NCBI GenBank assembly: GCA_910575405.1 | Contig: CAJTER010000012.1 | Span: 1-64,000 of the forward strand | Source of the DNA: Clostridia bacterium | Lineage (GTDB): Bacteria; Bacillota; Clostridia; Peptostreptococcales; Anaerovoracaceae | DNA: 64,000 nt | Direction of reading: 5' to 3' | Shown here: in pieces, positions 16,763 to 27,409 of the stretch | How the letters are laid out: each line of letters starts with the position of its first letter | Numbering within the stretch: position 1 is the stretch's first letter | Program-made: the position numbers and the translations under genes | The notes under the pieces: model-generated | What the model was told of the DNA's origin: nothing | The model's input: only the letters and a program-made list of their open reading frames with translations | Databases searched by the model: none

Positions 16763-17779
16763 ATGGCAATTAAAGTTGGTGTCAGTGGGTTCGGTCGTAT
16801 TGCAAGAGTCGTTATTCGTGCAGCCATGGACGATAAGGATATTGATATATGCGGAATTAATGTGCGTAATGCGGATAAGGAGTATATGGTCTATATGCTC
16901 AAATACGATACGATTTTCGGTCGTTTCCCCAAGGAATTATCCGTTTATGACAACGGAATTGTAATCAATGGAAAAAAGGTTCCTGTGTACAGTGAAAGCG
17001 ATGCTGCTAACATCCCATGGAGCGAATGCGGAGCAGAATACATTGTAGAAGGAACCGGCGCATACAATACAACGGAAAAAGCGATGGTACATATCAAGCA
17101 GGGCGCGAAAAAGGTTATCATTACAGCGCCGGCAAAAGACAAGACAACGCCGACCTTTGTTATGGGAGTAAACCATGACACCTACAAAAAAGACATGAAC
17201 ATCGTGTCTAACGCTTCCTGCACCACCAACTGTTTAGCCCCTCTGGCAAAAGTCATAGAAGACAACTGGGGAATCGAACAGGGACTGATGTCTACCATTC
17301 ACGCGGCAACTGCAAAACAGAAAGTAGTAGACGCCCGTTCCTTAAAGGACTGGAGAACAGGAAGATCCGCATTCAACAATATCATTCCGTCCACAACAGG
17401 AGCAGCAAAGGCAGTAGGGCTTGTCATTCCGTCTCTGGTAGGCAAGATGACCGGTATTTCCTACCGCGTGCCTACAGCAGACGTATCCGTCATCGACCTG
17501 AACATTATGACCAAGAAATCCGCTTCCTATGAAGCTATCTGTGCAAAGATTAAAGAAGCTTCAGAAGGAAGGATGAAGGGCGTTATTGAGTACGTGGATG
17601 ATGAGGTAGTATCCAGCGACTTTATCGGTGATCCTCATACATCTGTCTTTGACGCAAGGGAAGGAATTCAGCTTAACGACAAGTTCTTCAAGCTCATCGC
17701 CTTCTACGATAATGAGTACGGTTACTCCAGCAAGGTTCTTTCACTTATAAAACATATGAATAGTGTCGATACTAAATAA
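16763..17779 (+). CDS. gap: Glyceraldehyde-3-phosphate dehydrogenase, type I
   Basis: Converts glyceraldehyde-3-phosphate to 1,3-bisphosphoglycerate with NAD reduction. The NAD-binding start is VGVSGFGRIAR. The catalytic cysteine is C153 in SNASCTTNCLAP and the partner histidine is H180 in STIHAATAKQ. The 338 residues are normal. GAGGAGG lies nine bases before the ATG, 46 bases after rpoN. It opens the gap-pgk-tpiA-eno cluster. The substrate-binding residues look standard, and NAD rather than NADP use is expected from fermentative context only. Confidence 0.97.
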   Translation: MAIKVGVSGFGRIARVVIRAAMDDKDIDICGINVRNADKEYMVYMLKYDTIFGRFPKELSVYDNGIVINGKKVPVYSESDAANIPWSECGAEYIVEGTGAYNTTEKAMVHIKQGAKKVIITAPAKDKTTPTFVMGVNHDTYKKDMNIVSNASCTTNCLAPLAKVIEDNWGIEQGLMSTIHAATAKQKVVDARSLKDWRTGRSAFNNIIPSTTGAAKAVGLVIPSLVGKMTGISYRVPTADVSVIDLNIMTKKSASYEAICAKIKEASEGRMKGVIEYVDDEVVSSDFIGDPHTSVFDAREGIQLNDKFFKLIAFYDNEYGYSSKVLSLIKHMNSVDTK

Positions 17780-17814
17780 CAGCAAGCGACAAAGAAGCTT
17801 GTGTAAAGATTCGG

Positions 17815-17841
17815 GCAGCCGGTAACCGAGCTATCGGCTGT
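17815..17841 (+). other. Stem-loop between gap and pgk
   Basis: GCAGCCG (17815-17821) pairs with CGGCTGT (17835-17841) with one G-U pair. No T run follows, so it is more likely an RNA processing or stability element that lets gap differ from pgk in level, as seen for glycolytic operons in other Firmicutes. Confidence 0.4.
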
Positions 17842-17903
17842 CGCTTTATATCCGTATGCAGAGAAGCTGTATCAGACAGCAGAGTGGAAAGGAAGTAATG
17901 AGC

Positions 17904-19088
17904 ATGAAAAAGACAGTAAGAGATATAGAAGTAAGAGGAAAAAGGGCGCTGGTAAGATGTGATTTCAATGTACCCATGCAGGATGGGGCAATTACAGATG
18001 ATATTCGCATCCGTTCAGCCCTCCCGACCATCAACTATCTGGTGGATCACGGCGCAAAGGTGATTCTCATGTCCCATATGGGAAGACCTAAGGGAGAGGC
18101 AAAGATGGAATACTCTCTGAAACCAGTTGCAGACAGACTTTCGCAGCTTTTGGGAAAAGACGTGCATTTTCGCAGTGTTCCTGAAGTCGTAAATCAGAGC
18201 GTGGCAGACGAGGCGGCAGCGCTGAAGGACGGCGAAATTATGCTGCTGGAAAACGTCCGCTTCCGGAAAGAAGAAACAAAGAATGAGCCGGGCTTTGCAA
18301 AGGAACTGGCTGGTCTGGGGGATTTATTTGTAAACGATGCGTTCGGCACGGCACACCGGGCTCACTGCTCTACTGCCGGAGTCGCAGATCACCTGCCTGC
18401 TGTTTCCGGCTTTCTGATTGAAAAGGAAGTCAAATTCCTGGGAGATACGCTGGAAAATCCGCAGCGTCCTTTCGTAGCTATCATGGGCGGCGCTAAGGTA
18501 GGCGATAAGATCCCGGTCATCGAAAACCTGCTGAACAAAGTAGATACTCTGGTAATCGGCGGCGGCATGAGCTATACCTTCTTTAAAGCCATGGGGCTGG
18601 AAATCGGAACATCCATCTTGGATGAGGAAAGCCTGGAGCTGGCAGGAAACCTCCTGAAGCAGGCGGAGGAAAAAGGCGTAAAAATTCTGCTGCCTGTAGA
18701 TGTAGTATGTGCAAAGGAATTCGACAATAACAGCGAAAAAATCACATGCAAGCGGGACGATATTCCAGCGGACAGAATGGGAATGGATATTGGTCCGGAC
18801 TCTATAAAGCTTATCAATGAAGAGCTGCAGAAAGCAAAGACCGTAGTTTGGAACGGACCTATGGGTGTATTTGAAATGCCAAACTTTGCAGAAGGAACAA
18901 AAAAAGTAGCGGAGGGCTTGGCAAACAGCAGTGCAGCGACTATAATTGGAGGTGGCGATTCTGCGGCAGCAGTCGAGCAATTCGGGTATGCGGATAAAAT
19001 GACGCATATTTCCACAGGAGGCGGCGCGTCTTTAGAGTTTCTGGAAGGCAAGGTACTGCCGGGAATTGCAATCATTGAGGACAAATAA
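17904..19088 (+). CDS. pgk: Phosphoglycerate kinase
   Basis: Makes ATP from 1,3-bisphosphoglycerate. The 394 residues have the two-lobed pattern: VRCDFNVPM and [10 protein letters not shown] for substrate binding, [26 protein letters not shown], the hinge KVGDKIPVI, and the nucleotide site [11 protein letters not shown] and GGGDSAAA near the C-terminus. ATG 17904 was preferred over 17898 because GGAAAGGAAG then has suitable spacing; the open frame reaches back to 17856 without conservation. It is the second gene of the cluster. Confidence 0.96.
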   Translation: MKKTVRDIEVRGKRALVRCDFNVPMQDGAITDDIRIRSALPTINYLVDHGAKVILMSHMGRPKGEAKMEYSLKPVADRLSQLLGKDVHFRSVPEVVNQSVADEAAALKDGEIMLLENVRFRKEETKNEPGFAKELAGLGDLFVNDAFGTAHRAHCSTAGVADHLPAVSGFLIEKEVKFLGDTLENPQRPFVAIMGGAKVGDKIPVIENLLNKVDTLVIGGGMSYTFFKAMGLEIGTSILDEESLELAGNLLKQAEEKGVKILLPVDVVCAKEFDNNSEKITCKRDDIPADRMGMDIGPDSIKLINEELQKAKTVVWNGPMGVFEMPNFAEGTKKVAEGLANSSAATIIGGGDSAAAVEQFGYADKMTHISTGGGASLEFLEGKVLPGIAIIEDK

Positions 19089-19104
19089 GACTGGAGGGGA
19101 GACT

Positions 19105-19851
19105 ATGAGAGTACCATTTATTGCAGGAAACTGGAAAATGTTTAAAACCGGACAGGAAGCCGTTACCTTTGCAGAAGAATTTAAGGAAAAGTATAAAGGT
19201 ACAGACATAAAAACAGCTATCTGTGCCCCCTATGTTTACCTGAGCCTGCTGAAAAATTTGTTTTCCGGAACCAATATTAAGGTTGGAGCGCAGAATGCCT
19301 TTTACGAGGATGAAGGCGCTTACACAGGCGAGGTTTCCGTTAAAATGCTGGAAGATGTAGGCGTTGACTACTGCGTGATCGGACATTCGGAGCGGAGACA
19401 GTACTTTGGGGAAACTAATGAAAGCGTAAACAAAAAACTGAAGAGACTGCTTGCAGGCGCCATTACACCGATTCTCTGTGTGGGAGAAAATCTGGAGCAG
19501 CGCGAAAAAGAAGAACAGTACCTGGTGGTACGAGATCAGCTGGTGGGCGCTTTTGCCAAGATAGAGGCAGAAGACGCACAGCGAATCGTAATCGCTTACG
19601 AGCCGGTATGGGCAATTGGAACAGGGAAGACTGCAACTCCCCAGCAGGCGGAGGATATGTGCGAGTTTATCCGCAACGCGATTGAGGCCCTTTACGGAGA
19701 ACAGGTCGCAGACGAAATCGTCATTCAGTACGGCGGCAGCGTAAAGCCAGCCAATGCAACGGAAATTATGAACATGCCCAATATCGATGGGGCGCTGGTA
19801 GGCGGCGCAAGCCTGAATGCGTCTGACTTCATGGAAATTATTGATTTTTAA
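19105..19851 (+). CDS. tpiA: Triosephosphate isomerase
   Basis: Interconverts dihydroxyacetone phosphate and glyceraldehyde-3-phosphate. The catalytic residues K11 (NWKM), H94 (GHSERRQ) and E166 (AYEPVWAIGTG) are in place. The phosphate loop GALVGGASL is near the end. At 248 residues it is of usual length. The ATG at 19105 has GGAGGGG five to six bases upstream and follows the pgk stop by 16 bases, so the genes are clearly co-transcribed. Confidence 0.97.
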   Translation: MRVPFIAGNWKMFKTGQEAVTFAEEFKEKYKGTDIKTAICAPYVYLSLLKNLFSGTNIKVGAQNAFYEDEGAYTGEVSVKMLEDVGVDYCVIGHSERRQYFGETNESVNKKLKRLLAGAITPILCVGENLEQREKEEQYLVVRDQLVGAFAKIEAEDAQRIVIAYEPVWAIGTGKTATPQQAEDMCEFIRNAIEALYGEQVADEIVIQYGGSVKPANATEIMNMPNIDGALVGGASLNASDFMEIIDF

Positions 19852-19855
19852 GTAA

Positions 19856-21175
<1,320 letters not shown>

Positions 21176-21195
21176 ATCGAAAAAAAACTTGATTT

Positions 21196-21224
21196 TTGAC
21201 ATATTCTGTGATAGACTTTAGAAG
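21196..21224 (+). promoter_or_regulatory. Possible promoter of secG
   Basis: A perfect TTGACA at 21196-21201 and TAGAAG at 21219-21224, 17 bases apart, between the eno stop and secG. The -10 box matches at four of six bases. Confidence 0.45.
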
Positions 21225-21248
21225 TTATTTTATAAGGAGGTATAAGAA

Positions 21249-21482
21249 ATGCAGACATTTCTCATGGTAGTACTGGCAATCGCAAGTATTATTCTGATCA
21301 TTAGCATTCTGCTGCAATCCAGTAATAGTGCCGGCTTGTCAGGCTCTATCGGAGGAGGTGCGGAGCAGCTCTTTGGTAAGAAAAAAAGCCAGGGATATGA
21401 AGGTATCCTGAACAAAATTTCTACTGTTGCAGCCGTTCTGTTTATTGTGCTGTCTCTTGTTCTCGTTATGCTGGAGGGTTAG
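21249..21482 (+). CDS. secG: Preprotein translocase subunit SecG
   Basis: A 77-residue membrane protein with two hydrophobic helices (about 3-24 and 55-75). Between them is the Gly-rich family loop SNSAGLSGSIGGGAEQLFGK followed by KKS. It is part of the SecYEG channel and helps the SecA motor cycle. AAGGAGG is nine bases upstream. It follows eno by 73 bases, as in many Firmicutes; the usual downstream partners (rnr, smpB, tmRNA) are not here. Confidence 0.92.
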   Translation: MQTFLMVVLAIASIILIISILLQSSNSAGLSGSIGGGAEQLFGKKKSQGYEGILNKISTVAAVLFIVLSLVLVMLEG

Positions 21483-21552
21483 GATTAGCGATTTAGACCA
21501 ATTTTGTTTAATATTTTATGGTTTATATTTCACTATTTATATAGCTTGATAC

Positions 21553-21579
21553 ATAAGAGGTGTCATAGACGCCTCTTAT
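21553..21579 (+). terminator. Terminator-like hairpin after secG
   Basis: ATAAGAGGTGTC (21553-21564) pairs with GACGCCTCTTAT (21568-21579) with a single wobble and a three-base loop. The following stretch is T-rich but interrupted (AGTTGTGTCTGGTTG). Confidence 0.55.
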
Positions 21580-21624
21580 AGTTGTGTCTGGTTGTATTAT
21601 GAGTGAGAGGGAGGTATTATTTTT

Positions 21625-23649
21625 ATGGACAATTTATCTGTTATTGCTCCTATAGCAGCAGTCATCGGGCTGATTGTTGCGTTCGCCCTGTCGTCCTGGA
21701 TTGGAAAAGTGGACGAAGGTACCGATAGGATGAAGGAAATCGCGGGCTATATCCGTGAAGGTGCCATGGCATTCCTGAGAAGAGAGTACAAAACGATGAT
21801 TATCGTAATCGTTGTATTATTCGTGCTCATTGCATTCTTCATTAGTCCGATTACTGCAGTTTTGTATGTAGTTGGCGCACTGCTTTCCGTGCTGGCAGGC
21901 TATTTCGGTATGAACGTTGCTACAAAGGGGAACGTAAGAACGGCACATGCTGCCAATGAAGGTGGAATGATCAAGGCCTTGAAGGTAGCCTTCCGTTCCG
22001 GCGCTGTTATGGGTCTTTGCGTATCCGGTCTCGGCCTTTTGGGTGTAGGACTAATATTTGTTATTATGGGTGTTGATTCTGCCGAGGTTATTACAGGATT
22101 TGGTCTAGGTGCATCCTCCATGGCGTTATTTGGACGTGTAGGCGGCGGTATCTATACCAAGGCTGCTGACGTAGGCGCTGACCTGGTAGGTAAGGTTGAG
22201 GCGGGAATTCCGGAGGATGACCCGAGAAACCCAGCTGTTATTGCCGATAACGTAGGTGACAACGTAGGCGACGTTGCCGGAATGGGTTCTGACCTGTTTG
22301 AATCCTATGTAGGCTCCATTATTTCCGCTATTACATTGGCTGTTATTATTCCGCACGTAACCCCGATGTTCGGCAGTGATTTTGAGCTGGATCCGGTAAT
22401 TGGATCCGTATTCCCGCTGGTATTAGCGGCAATCGGTCTGCTGGCTTCTGTAATCGCTATTCTGCTGGTTCGCGGTAAGGAAGGCGGAAATCCGGCTACA
22501 GCCCTGAATATGGGTACATATATCAGCGGCGTTATCGTAATTATTGCGTCTCTTGTTCTGAGCAAGACAATGCTGGGCAACTTCAACGCTGCAATTGCAA
22601 TTATCGCAGGTCTGGTTGTCGGTCTTGCTATCGGTAAAATTACCGAAATTTATACATCTGCAGATTACAAATCTGTAAAGAAAATTGCGGATCAGTCACA
22701 GACTGGTGCGGCAACGACGATTATCAGCGGTCTTGGCGTTGGAATGTTGTCCACCGTTTGGCCTATCATCTGCATCGCAGTTGGTATCTTCCTTGCAAAT
22801 GGATTTGCAGGACTTTACGGTATCGCACTTGCTGCAGTAGGTATGCTGTCTACAACTGGTATGGTAGTTGCAGTTGACGCTTACGGTCCTGTATCTGACA
22901 ATGCCGGCGGTATTGCTGAGATGTCCGAGCTGCCTCACGAAGTAAGAGAAATCACCGACAAGCTGGACTCTGTTGGAAATACCACCGCTGCAATTGGTAA
23001 AGGATTTGCTATCGGTTCTGCTGCACTGACTGCACTGGCACTGTTTGCTTCTTTCTCACAGGTGGCAAAAATTGATGCTATCAGCCTGCTGGATCCAATG
23101 GTAATCATCGGACTGTTCATCGGAGCTATGCTTCCGTTCCTGTTCTCCGCTATGACCATGAATTCCGTAGGTAAAGCGGCCAATCAGATGATCGAAGAAG
23201 TAAGAAGACAGTTCAGAGAAGATAAAGGTATTATGGAAGGTACTTCCAAGCCTGATTATGCAAGATGCGTAGATATTTCCACGGCAGCAGCTCTGAAGGA
23301 AATGGTTGCTCCTGGACTTCTGGCAATCGTTGCTCCTCTGGCAGTTGGTATTATCCTGGGCGTTGAAGCTCTGGGCGGTATGCTGGCTGGCGCGCTGGCA
23401 GCAGGTGTACTCCTGGCTATCATGATGGCTAATGCAGGCGGCGCATGGGACAATGCGAAGAAATACGTAGAAGAAGGACACTTCGGCGGTAAGGGCTCCG
23501 AAACCCACAAGGCTACTGTAGTAGGCGATACGGTTGGTGACCCGTTCAAAGATACTTCCGGCCCGTCCATCAATATTCTCATCAAGCTGATGACCATCGT
23601 AGCAGTAGTATTTGCACCTCTGTTTGTACAGATCGGAGGACTCATGTAG
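21625..23649 (+). CDS. hppA: Membrane-bound ion-pumping pyrophosphatase, K+-dependent type
   Basis: Hydrolyses pyrophosphate and pumps H+ and/or Na+. The 674 residues form about 16 membrane helices. The pyrophosphate site is marked by [20 protein letters not shown] and [20 protein letters not shown]. In [20 protein letters not shown] the residue two after the second Thr is Ala; K+-independent enzymes carry Lys there (GNTTKA). So this one should need K+. That subfamily includes Na+ pumps, but the pumped ion cannot be fixed from reading alone. GGGAGGT precedes the ATG. It lies downstream of secG behind a hairpin and ends at a strong terminator. It would recover energy from biosynthetic pyrophosphate in an anaerobe. 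Confidence 0.96.
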   Translation: MDNLSVIAPIAAVIGLIVAFALSSWIGKVDEGTDRMKEIAGYIREGAMAFLRREYKTMIIVIVVLFVLIAFFISPITAVLYVVGALLSVLAGYFGMNVATKGNVRTAHAANEGGMIKALKVAFRSGAVMGLCVSGLGLLGVGLIFVIMGVDSAEVITGFGLGASSMALFGRVGGGIYTKAADVGADLVGKVEAGIPEDDPRNPAVIADNVGDNVGDVAGMGSDLFESYVGSIISAITLAVIIPHVTPMFGSDFELDPVIGSVFPLVLAAIGLLASVIAILLVRGKEGGNPATALNMGTYISGVIVIIASLVLSKTMLGNFNAAIAIIAGLVVGLAIGKITEIYTSADYKSVKKIADQSQTGAATTIISGLGVGMLSTVWPIICIAVGIFLANGFAGLYGIALAAVGMLSTTGMVVAVDAYGPVSDNAGGIAEMSELPHEVREITDKLDSVGNTTAAIGKGFAIGSAALTALALFASFSQVAKIDAISLLDPMVIIGLFIGAMLPFLFSAMTMNSVGKAANQMIEEVRRQFREDKGIMEGTSKPDYARCVDISTAAALKEMVAPGLLAIVAPLAVGIILGVEALGGMLAGALAAGVLLAIMMANAGGAWDNAKKYVEEGHFGGKGSETHKATVVGDTVGDPFKDTSGPSINILIKLMTIVAVVFAPLFVQIGGLM

Positions 23650-23731
23650 TCCCCTTCAGCTTGTGAACAGCATGAGTTTGATAGAAGCGTTCGGCATAAA
23701 AAGCTTATGACTTTTGTCGGATGTACGATAG

Positions 23732-23770
23732 AAAACTGCCGCACTAAGAAATCTTAGTGCGGCAGTTTTT
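23732..23770. terminator. Strong bidirectional terminator
   Basis: AAAACTGCCGCACTAAGA (23732-23749) is an exact reverse complement of 23752-23769, with T/A runs at both ends. It lies between convergent hppA and the cation-efflux gene. Confidence 0.9.
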
Positions 23771-23792
23771 CGGTGCGGATCGTTTCGTTTCC

Positions 23793-24677
23793 TTACAAAG
23801 GGCAGGGGCGGGGAACTACCAGACATTCCTTTACTTCCTCAAAATCCTCTTCCACCAGTGCTTTCAGCTTTTGGCAGATTTGGCAGGAGCGTTCTAAGGT
23901 TATATCGCCGGGAAGGAGAATTTCCAGCTCTACGTAGGCTTTATCGCTGAACTGTCTTGTACGGAGCTGCCCAATGGAAATATCGGGGTCACAGGCAGCC
24001 ACTGTATTTCGGATTCTCAGGATGGTTTCCGCGCAGCAGGCTCGATCGACCATCTTGCCAGCTGCCCCTTTGAAGATGGAAATGGAAGCTTTGATAACAA
24101 AGAGACATATGATAACGCTGACCAGTGGATCCAGCAGTGCAACGCCAGCACGGGCGCCGGCAATGCCGATGAAGCTTCCCAGGGAGGACAGGGCGTCCGC
24201 ACGGTTGTGCCAGGCGATGGCCATGAGGGAGTCGGAATTGATACGTTTTGCGGAGCGGTGCATATACCAGTAAAGGCATTCTTTAATAGCAATGGCAACC
24301 ACTGCCGTAATCAGAGCCAGCCTGCTTGGGATTCCCGCAGCTTCATATTGATGGGAGATGATTTTCTCCAGGCCCGCATACCCGATGCCCACGCCGATAA
24401 TTCCCAGCACCATGGAGAGAATAATCGCCGCGACACATTCCATCCGTTCATGGCCATAAGGGTGGCGCTCGTCCGGTGCTTTGGATGCCAGCTTAATTCC
24501 AATAATAACGATAATCGTATCAATGGCATCAGCGGCAGAGTGGACTGCATCGGAAATCAGGGCGCCTGAGCGGCCCAGTATACCGGCAAAGAGCTTTAGC
24601 AGACATAAAAACAGGTTCCCGCCGATACTGACAAATGAAACCCGCATAGTAGTCTGCTCGCGTGTGAGTGTTTTCAT
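23793..24677 (-). CDS. Cation diffusion facilitator (CDF) metal exporter
   Basis: A proton-coupled divalent-metal efflux protein of the inner membrane, 294 residues. Six membrane helices occupy about 12-215 and a cytoplasmic metal-sensing domain follows. The transport site residues are visible as the HxxxD-type motifs ISDAVHSAADAID in helix II and WHNRADALSSLG in helix V. HPYGHERME is the conserved loop after helix II. The C-terminal domain (SIGQLRTRQFSDKAYVELEI) is normal. Zn, Fe or Mn cannot be told apart. AAAGAGGAA precedes the ATG. It has its own strong promoter with a paired inverted repeat, which suggests metal-regulated expression. It is divergent from mtnA. Confidence 0.9.
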   Translation of the reverse strand: MKTLTREQTTMRVSFVSIGGNLFLCLLKLFAGILGRSGALISDAVHSAADAIDTIIVIIGIKLASKAPDERHPYGHERMECVAAIILSMVLGIIGVGIGYAGLEKIISHQYEAAGIPSRLALITAVVAIAIKECLYWYMHRSAKRINSDSLMAIAWHNRADALSSLGSFIGIAGARAGVALLDPLVSVIICLFVIKASISIFKGAAGKMVDRACCAETILRIRNTVAACDPDISIGQLRTRQFSDKAYVELEILLPGDITLERSCQICQKLKALVEEDFEEVKECLVVPRPCPL

Positions 24678-24709
24678 AAATTCCTCTTTTCTGACGAATC
24701 TTTTGTGTC

Positions 24710-24765
24710 ATATAGATGGATTTGAACGTTTATCTTGAAACTTGTAAAATCCGTTCCATCTATAT
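24710..24765 (-). repeat. Widely spaced 11-bp inverted repeat in the CDF gene leader
   Basis: ATATAGATGGA (24710-24720) and TCCATCTATAT (24755-24765) are perfect reverse complements 34 bases apart. The distal arm is next to the -10 box and the proximal arm is about 33 bases before the start codon. This could be two half-sites for a regulator or a stem in the mRNA leader. Confidence 0.6.
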
Positions 24766-24766
24766 A

Positions 24767-24795
24767 GTTATATTATAATTGTCCCTGTTTGTCAA
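24767..24795 (-). promoter_or_regulatory. Promoter of the CDF exporter gene
   Basis: On the minus strand a perfect TTGACA (24795-24790) and TATAAC (24772-24767) are 17 bases apart. This is one of the strongest promoters in the window. The inverted repeat above starts two bases downstream. Confidence 0.75.
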
Positions 24796-24805
24796 AGCTG
24801 ATTTT

Positions 24806-24814
24806 TGCTATAAT
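24806..24814 (+). promoter_or_regulatory. Extended -10 promoter of the mtnA operon
   Basis: TGCTATAAT is an extended -10 element (TG-n-TATAAT), 74 bases before mtnA. No good -35 box is seen, which extended -10 promoters tolerate. Confidence 0.55.
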
Positions 24815-24888
24815 AGAGAAAGCGGTTATGAAATAAGCAAAATAGGGGAGCGTAGGTATCCCCGGCATTAATAGAAAGGAATCAAATT

Positions 24889-25953
24889 ATGATTGTCCCT
24901 GTTAAATATGAGGATGACAGGCTTTTAATTTTGGATCAGAGCCTGCTTCCGGGAGAAGAGCGGTACATTGAGATCCAAACAAAAGAAGCAATTTGGAGCG
25001 CGATAAAAAAGCTCCAGGTGAGAGGTGCGCCGGCTATCGGTGTTGCCGCAGCTTACGGGCTCTATGTTTCGGTTCGCGATCGGAACAGCAGCAGCTTTCA
25101 CGAGTTTGCCGAAGACTTTAAAGAGATAAAATCCTATATTGCGACAGCAAGGCCTACTGCCGTCAATTTGTTCTGGGCTCTTGAGCGAATGGAAAAAAAG
25201 CTGTTTTCCATGGAGGAAGGCCTTTGCTTTGAGCCATCCTGGAATCAGGAGCTGGCATACATAAAAGAAGAGCTGCTTAAGGAGGCGGATGCTATCCGGC
25301 TTGAAGATGAAAATGCCTGTCTGGCCATGGGAAAATACGGGCTTTCTCTTCTGAAAAAGGGTATGGGCATTTTGACCCACTGCAATGCTGGGACACTGGC
25401 AACAGCAAAATACGGCACCTGCCTGGCGCCTGTTTATCTGGGGCAGCAGCAGGGCTATGGCTTTAAGGTATTTGCCGATGAGACCAGGCCTCTGCTGCAG
25501 GGGGCCAGATTGACTTCCTGGGAATTATCAAAGGAAGGGGTGGATGTAACCCTTATCTGTGATAATATGGCTTCTTCTGTCATGAAAAAGGGGTGGATCG
25601 ATGCAGTAGTAGTCGGCTGCGACCGCATGGCGGCAAACGGCGATGGAGCGAATAAAATCGGCACATCCGGAGTGGCCATCCTTGCTAAGGAATATGGAAT
25701 TCCCTTTTATATGTTTGTACCTACCTCGACCATTGACTTGAAGACGCCTTCTGGTGCGGATATTGTCATCGAGGAGCGGAAGGGCGAAGAAATCTGCGAA
25801 ATGTGGTATGAAAGGCCTATGGCGCCGGCAGGAATCAAAACCTACAATCCATCCTTTGATGTGACTGATCACCAGTATATTACAGCAATTGTTACAGAAA
25901 AGGGAATCGTCTATCCGCCCTTTGCGGAAAACCTGCCGAAGCTGTTTCTCTAA
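24889..25953 (+). CDS. mtnA: S-methyl-5-thioribose-1-phosphate isomerase
   Basis: Methionine-salvage enzyme converting methylthioribose-1-phosphate to the ribulose form. The family includes close relatives that isomerise 5-deoxyribose-1-phosphate or ribose-1,5-bisphosphate. The 354 residues contain QVRGAPAIGVAAAYG (about 44-58), the catalytic cysteine in THCNAGTLATAKYGT, FADETRPLLQGARLT, and the catalytic aspartate in VVVGCDRMAANGDGANKIGT. No other salvage gene (mtnK, mtnN) is adjacent. It heads an operon with scpA and scpB about 40 bases downstream. No SAM riboswitch fits in the 74-base leader. Confidence 0.92.
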   Translation: MIVPVKYEDDRLLILDQSLLPGEERYIEIQTKEAIWSAIKKLQVRGAPAIGVAAAYGLYVSVRDRNSSSFHEFAEDFKEIKSYIATARPTAVNLFWALERMEKKLFSMEEGLCFEPSWNQELAYIKEELLKEADAIRLEDENACLAMGKYGLSLLKKGMGILTHCNAGTLATAKYGTCLAPVYLGQQQGYGFKVFADETRPLLQGARLTSWELSKEGVDVTLICDNMASSVMKKGWIDAVVVGCDRMAANGDGANKIGTSGVAILAKEYGIPFYMFVPTSTIDLKTPSGADIVIEERKGEEICEMWYERPMAPAGIKTYNPSFDVTDHQYITAIVTEKGIVYPPFAENLPKLFL

Positions 25954-25993
25954 ATGCTGAGATTAGCAGGGAAGAGGAAGAAAAAGGTGGGAT

Positions 25994-26767
25994 ATGGGAT
26001 ATAAGGTAAAGTTGAATGTATTTGAAGGCCCCTTTGACCTTCTGGTGTATCTGATTGAAAATGCTAAAATGAGCATTTACGATATACAAATTACAGAGAT
26101 TACAAAGCAGTATCTGGAATATGTGGAAGAACTCAAGCGTATGGATGTACCGGTGGCTGCGGAATTCATGGTTCTGGCAGCTTCCCTCATTGAGATCAAA
26201 TCCAAGATGCTCCTTCCACGGACAAATCCGGACAAACCGGGAACCGAGGAAGAGGATCCCCGCTCCGATCTGGTGGAAAAGCTGTTGGAATATAAACGCT
26301 TTAAAATGCTGGCACAGCTGTTGCTGCAGCAGGAGGAGCGGTGTGAGCAGATTATGGAAAAGCCGCAGGAAGACCTTTCGGCCTATATGGATGAACCGGA
26401 TGAATATCTGAGCCTGGAGCTAAAACAATTTGTAGCAGCCTTTGATCTGTTCCTGCGAAAAAAGAAAAAAACAGAAGAAATCCGCAAGCATCATCTGCGC
26501 ACGGAAAAACAGAGGATCACAGCGGAAACAAAAATGGCTGAAATACGGGACTTTTTCCAGAGAAATCCGTTGCGGGAGGCGGGCTTTTATGAGCTGGTAA
26601 AGCAGGAAGGGGGCAGCTATGATGTTGTGCTGACCTTTTCCTCTCTTTTGGAAATGATGAAAGAAAAAAGGCTGGAGGCGGAACAGAAATATCTTTATGG
26701 TGATATTACGGTTCGGGCAACGAGGCATCTGATGGAAGGAGGAAACGAGCCGTGGAAAAGCAAATGA
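25994..26767 (+). CDS. scpA: Segregation and condensation protein A
   Basis: The kleisin subunit that links SMC heads in the bacterial condensin. The 257 residues have the conserved N-terminal block FEGPFDLLVYLIENAKMSIY followed by DIQITEITKQYLEY, the segment AAEFMVLAASLIEIKSKMLL, a charged linker, and a C-terminal winged helix starting near residue 185 (MAEIRDFFQRNPLREAGF). AAGGTGGG precedes the ATG. The stop overlaps the scpB start by 16 bases, the usual arrangement. Confidence 0.95.
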   Translation: MGYKVKLNVFEGPFDLLVYLIENAKMSIYDIQITEITKQYLEYVEELKRMDVPVAAEFMVLAASLIEIKSKMLLPRTNPDKPGTEEEDPRSDLVEKLLEYKRFKMLAQLLLQQEERCEQIMEKPQEDLSAYMDEPDEYLSLELKQFVAAFDLFLRKKKKTEEIRKHHLRTEKQRITAETKMAEIRDFFQRNPLREAGFYELVKQEGGSYDVVLTFSSLLEMMKEKRLEAEQKYLYGDITVRATRHLMEGGNEPWKSK

Positions 26768-27333
26768 AGTCTGCACTGGAATCGATGATGTACGTGTGGG
26801 GCGAACCGCTGAATGTAAAATCAGCTGCCGAAATTTTGGAAGCTCCCTGGCAGGACGTATATACCTGCCTTAAGAAGCTGCAGGAGGAGTATGAAACGGA
26901 ACGAAGGGGAATCCGCATTCGGGAAGTCAACAAATGCTTTCAGTTTGTTACAGCCGAGGAAAACGCACCCTTTATCCGCAAGCTCTGTACTCCGGTGAAA
27001 CAAAAACGCCTCTCCCAGTCCGCTTTAGAGGTGCTGGCAATTATCGCCTACAAACAGCCGGTTACAAAAAGCGAAATTGAAGCCATCCGGGGAATCAAAT
27101 GCGACAGGGTCATGGATGGTCTGCAGAAAAAAGATCTGGTAAGGGGGGTGGGCCGATCCGATGGAGTGGGAAGACCTCTGCTTTACGGTACAACGGATCG
27201 CTTTCTGAAAAATTTCGGCTTTGAAAGCCTTGAGGAGCTGCCGGAGATCGAGGAAATCGGCAGTGTCATCGGAGAGGAGGATTTGCCCGAAGGTGCGGAG
27301 CTTCAGCAGATTGCATCGGACCTTCCTGAATAG
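26752..27333 (+). CDS. scpB: Segregation and condensation protein B
   Basis: The dimeric winged-helix partner of ScpA in the SMC complex. The 193 residues contain two winged helices: MKSALESMMYVWGEPLNVKS at the start and LSQSALEVLAIIAYKQPVTK near the middle, then SEIEAIRG and GVGRPLLYGTT. It starts at GTG 26752 with AAGGAGG about nine bases upstream; ATG 26764 is an alternative. It overlaps scpA, so the two are translated together. The acidic C-terminal 30 residues are typical of clostridial versions. Confidence 0.94.
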   Translation: MEKQMKSALESMMYVWGEPLNVKSAAEILEAPWQDVYTCLKKLQEEYETERRGIRIREVNKCFQFVTAEENAPFIRKLCTPVKQKRLSQSALEVLAIIAYKQPVTKSEIEAIRGIKCDRVMDGLQKKDLVRGVGRSDGVGRPLLYGTTDRFLKNFGFESLEELPEIEEIGSVIGEEDLPEGAELQQIASDLPE

Positions 27334-27409
27334 AGCAGGGCAGCAGGAAGAAAACAGAGCCCTGTAGAAAAAGATAGAGAGCAGCAAAAAAAGAAAGGCG
27401 TGGTGCAGT

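Noticed and set aside
24815-24888. Possible SAM riboswitch before mtnA
   Set aside because: The leader is only about 74 bases, and none of the conserved SAM-I or SAM-II elements is visible; a small GGGGA/TCCCC hairpin is all there is.
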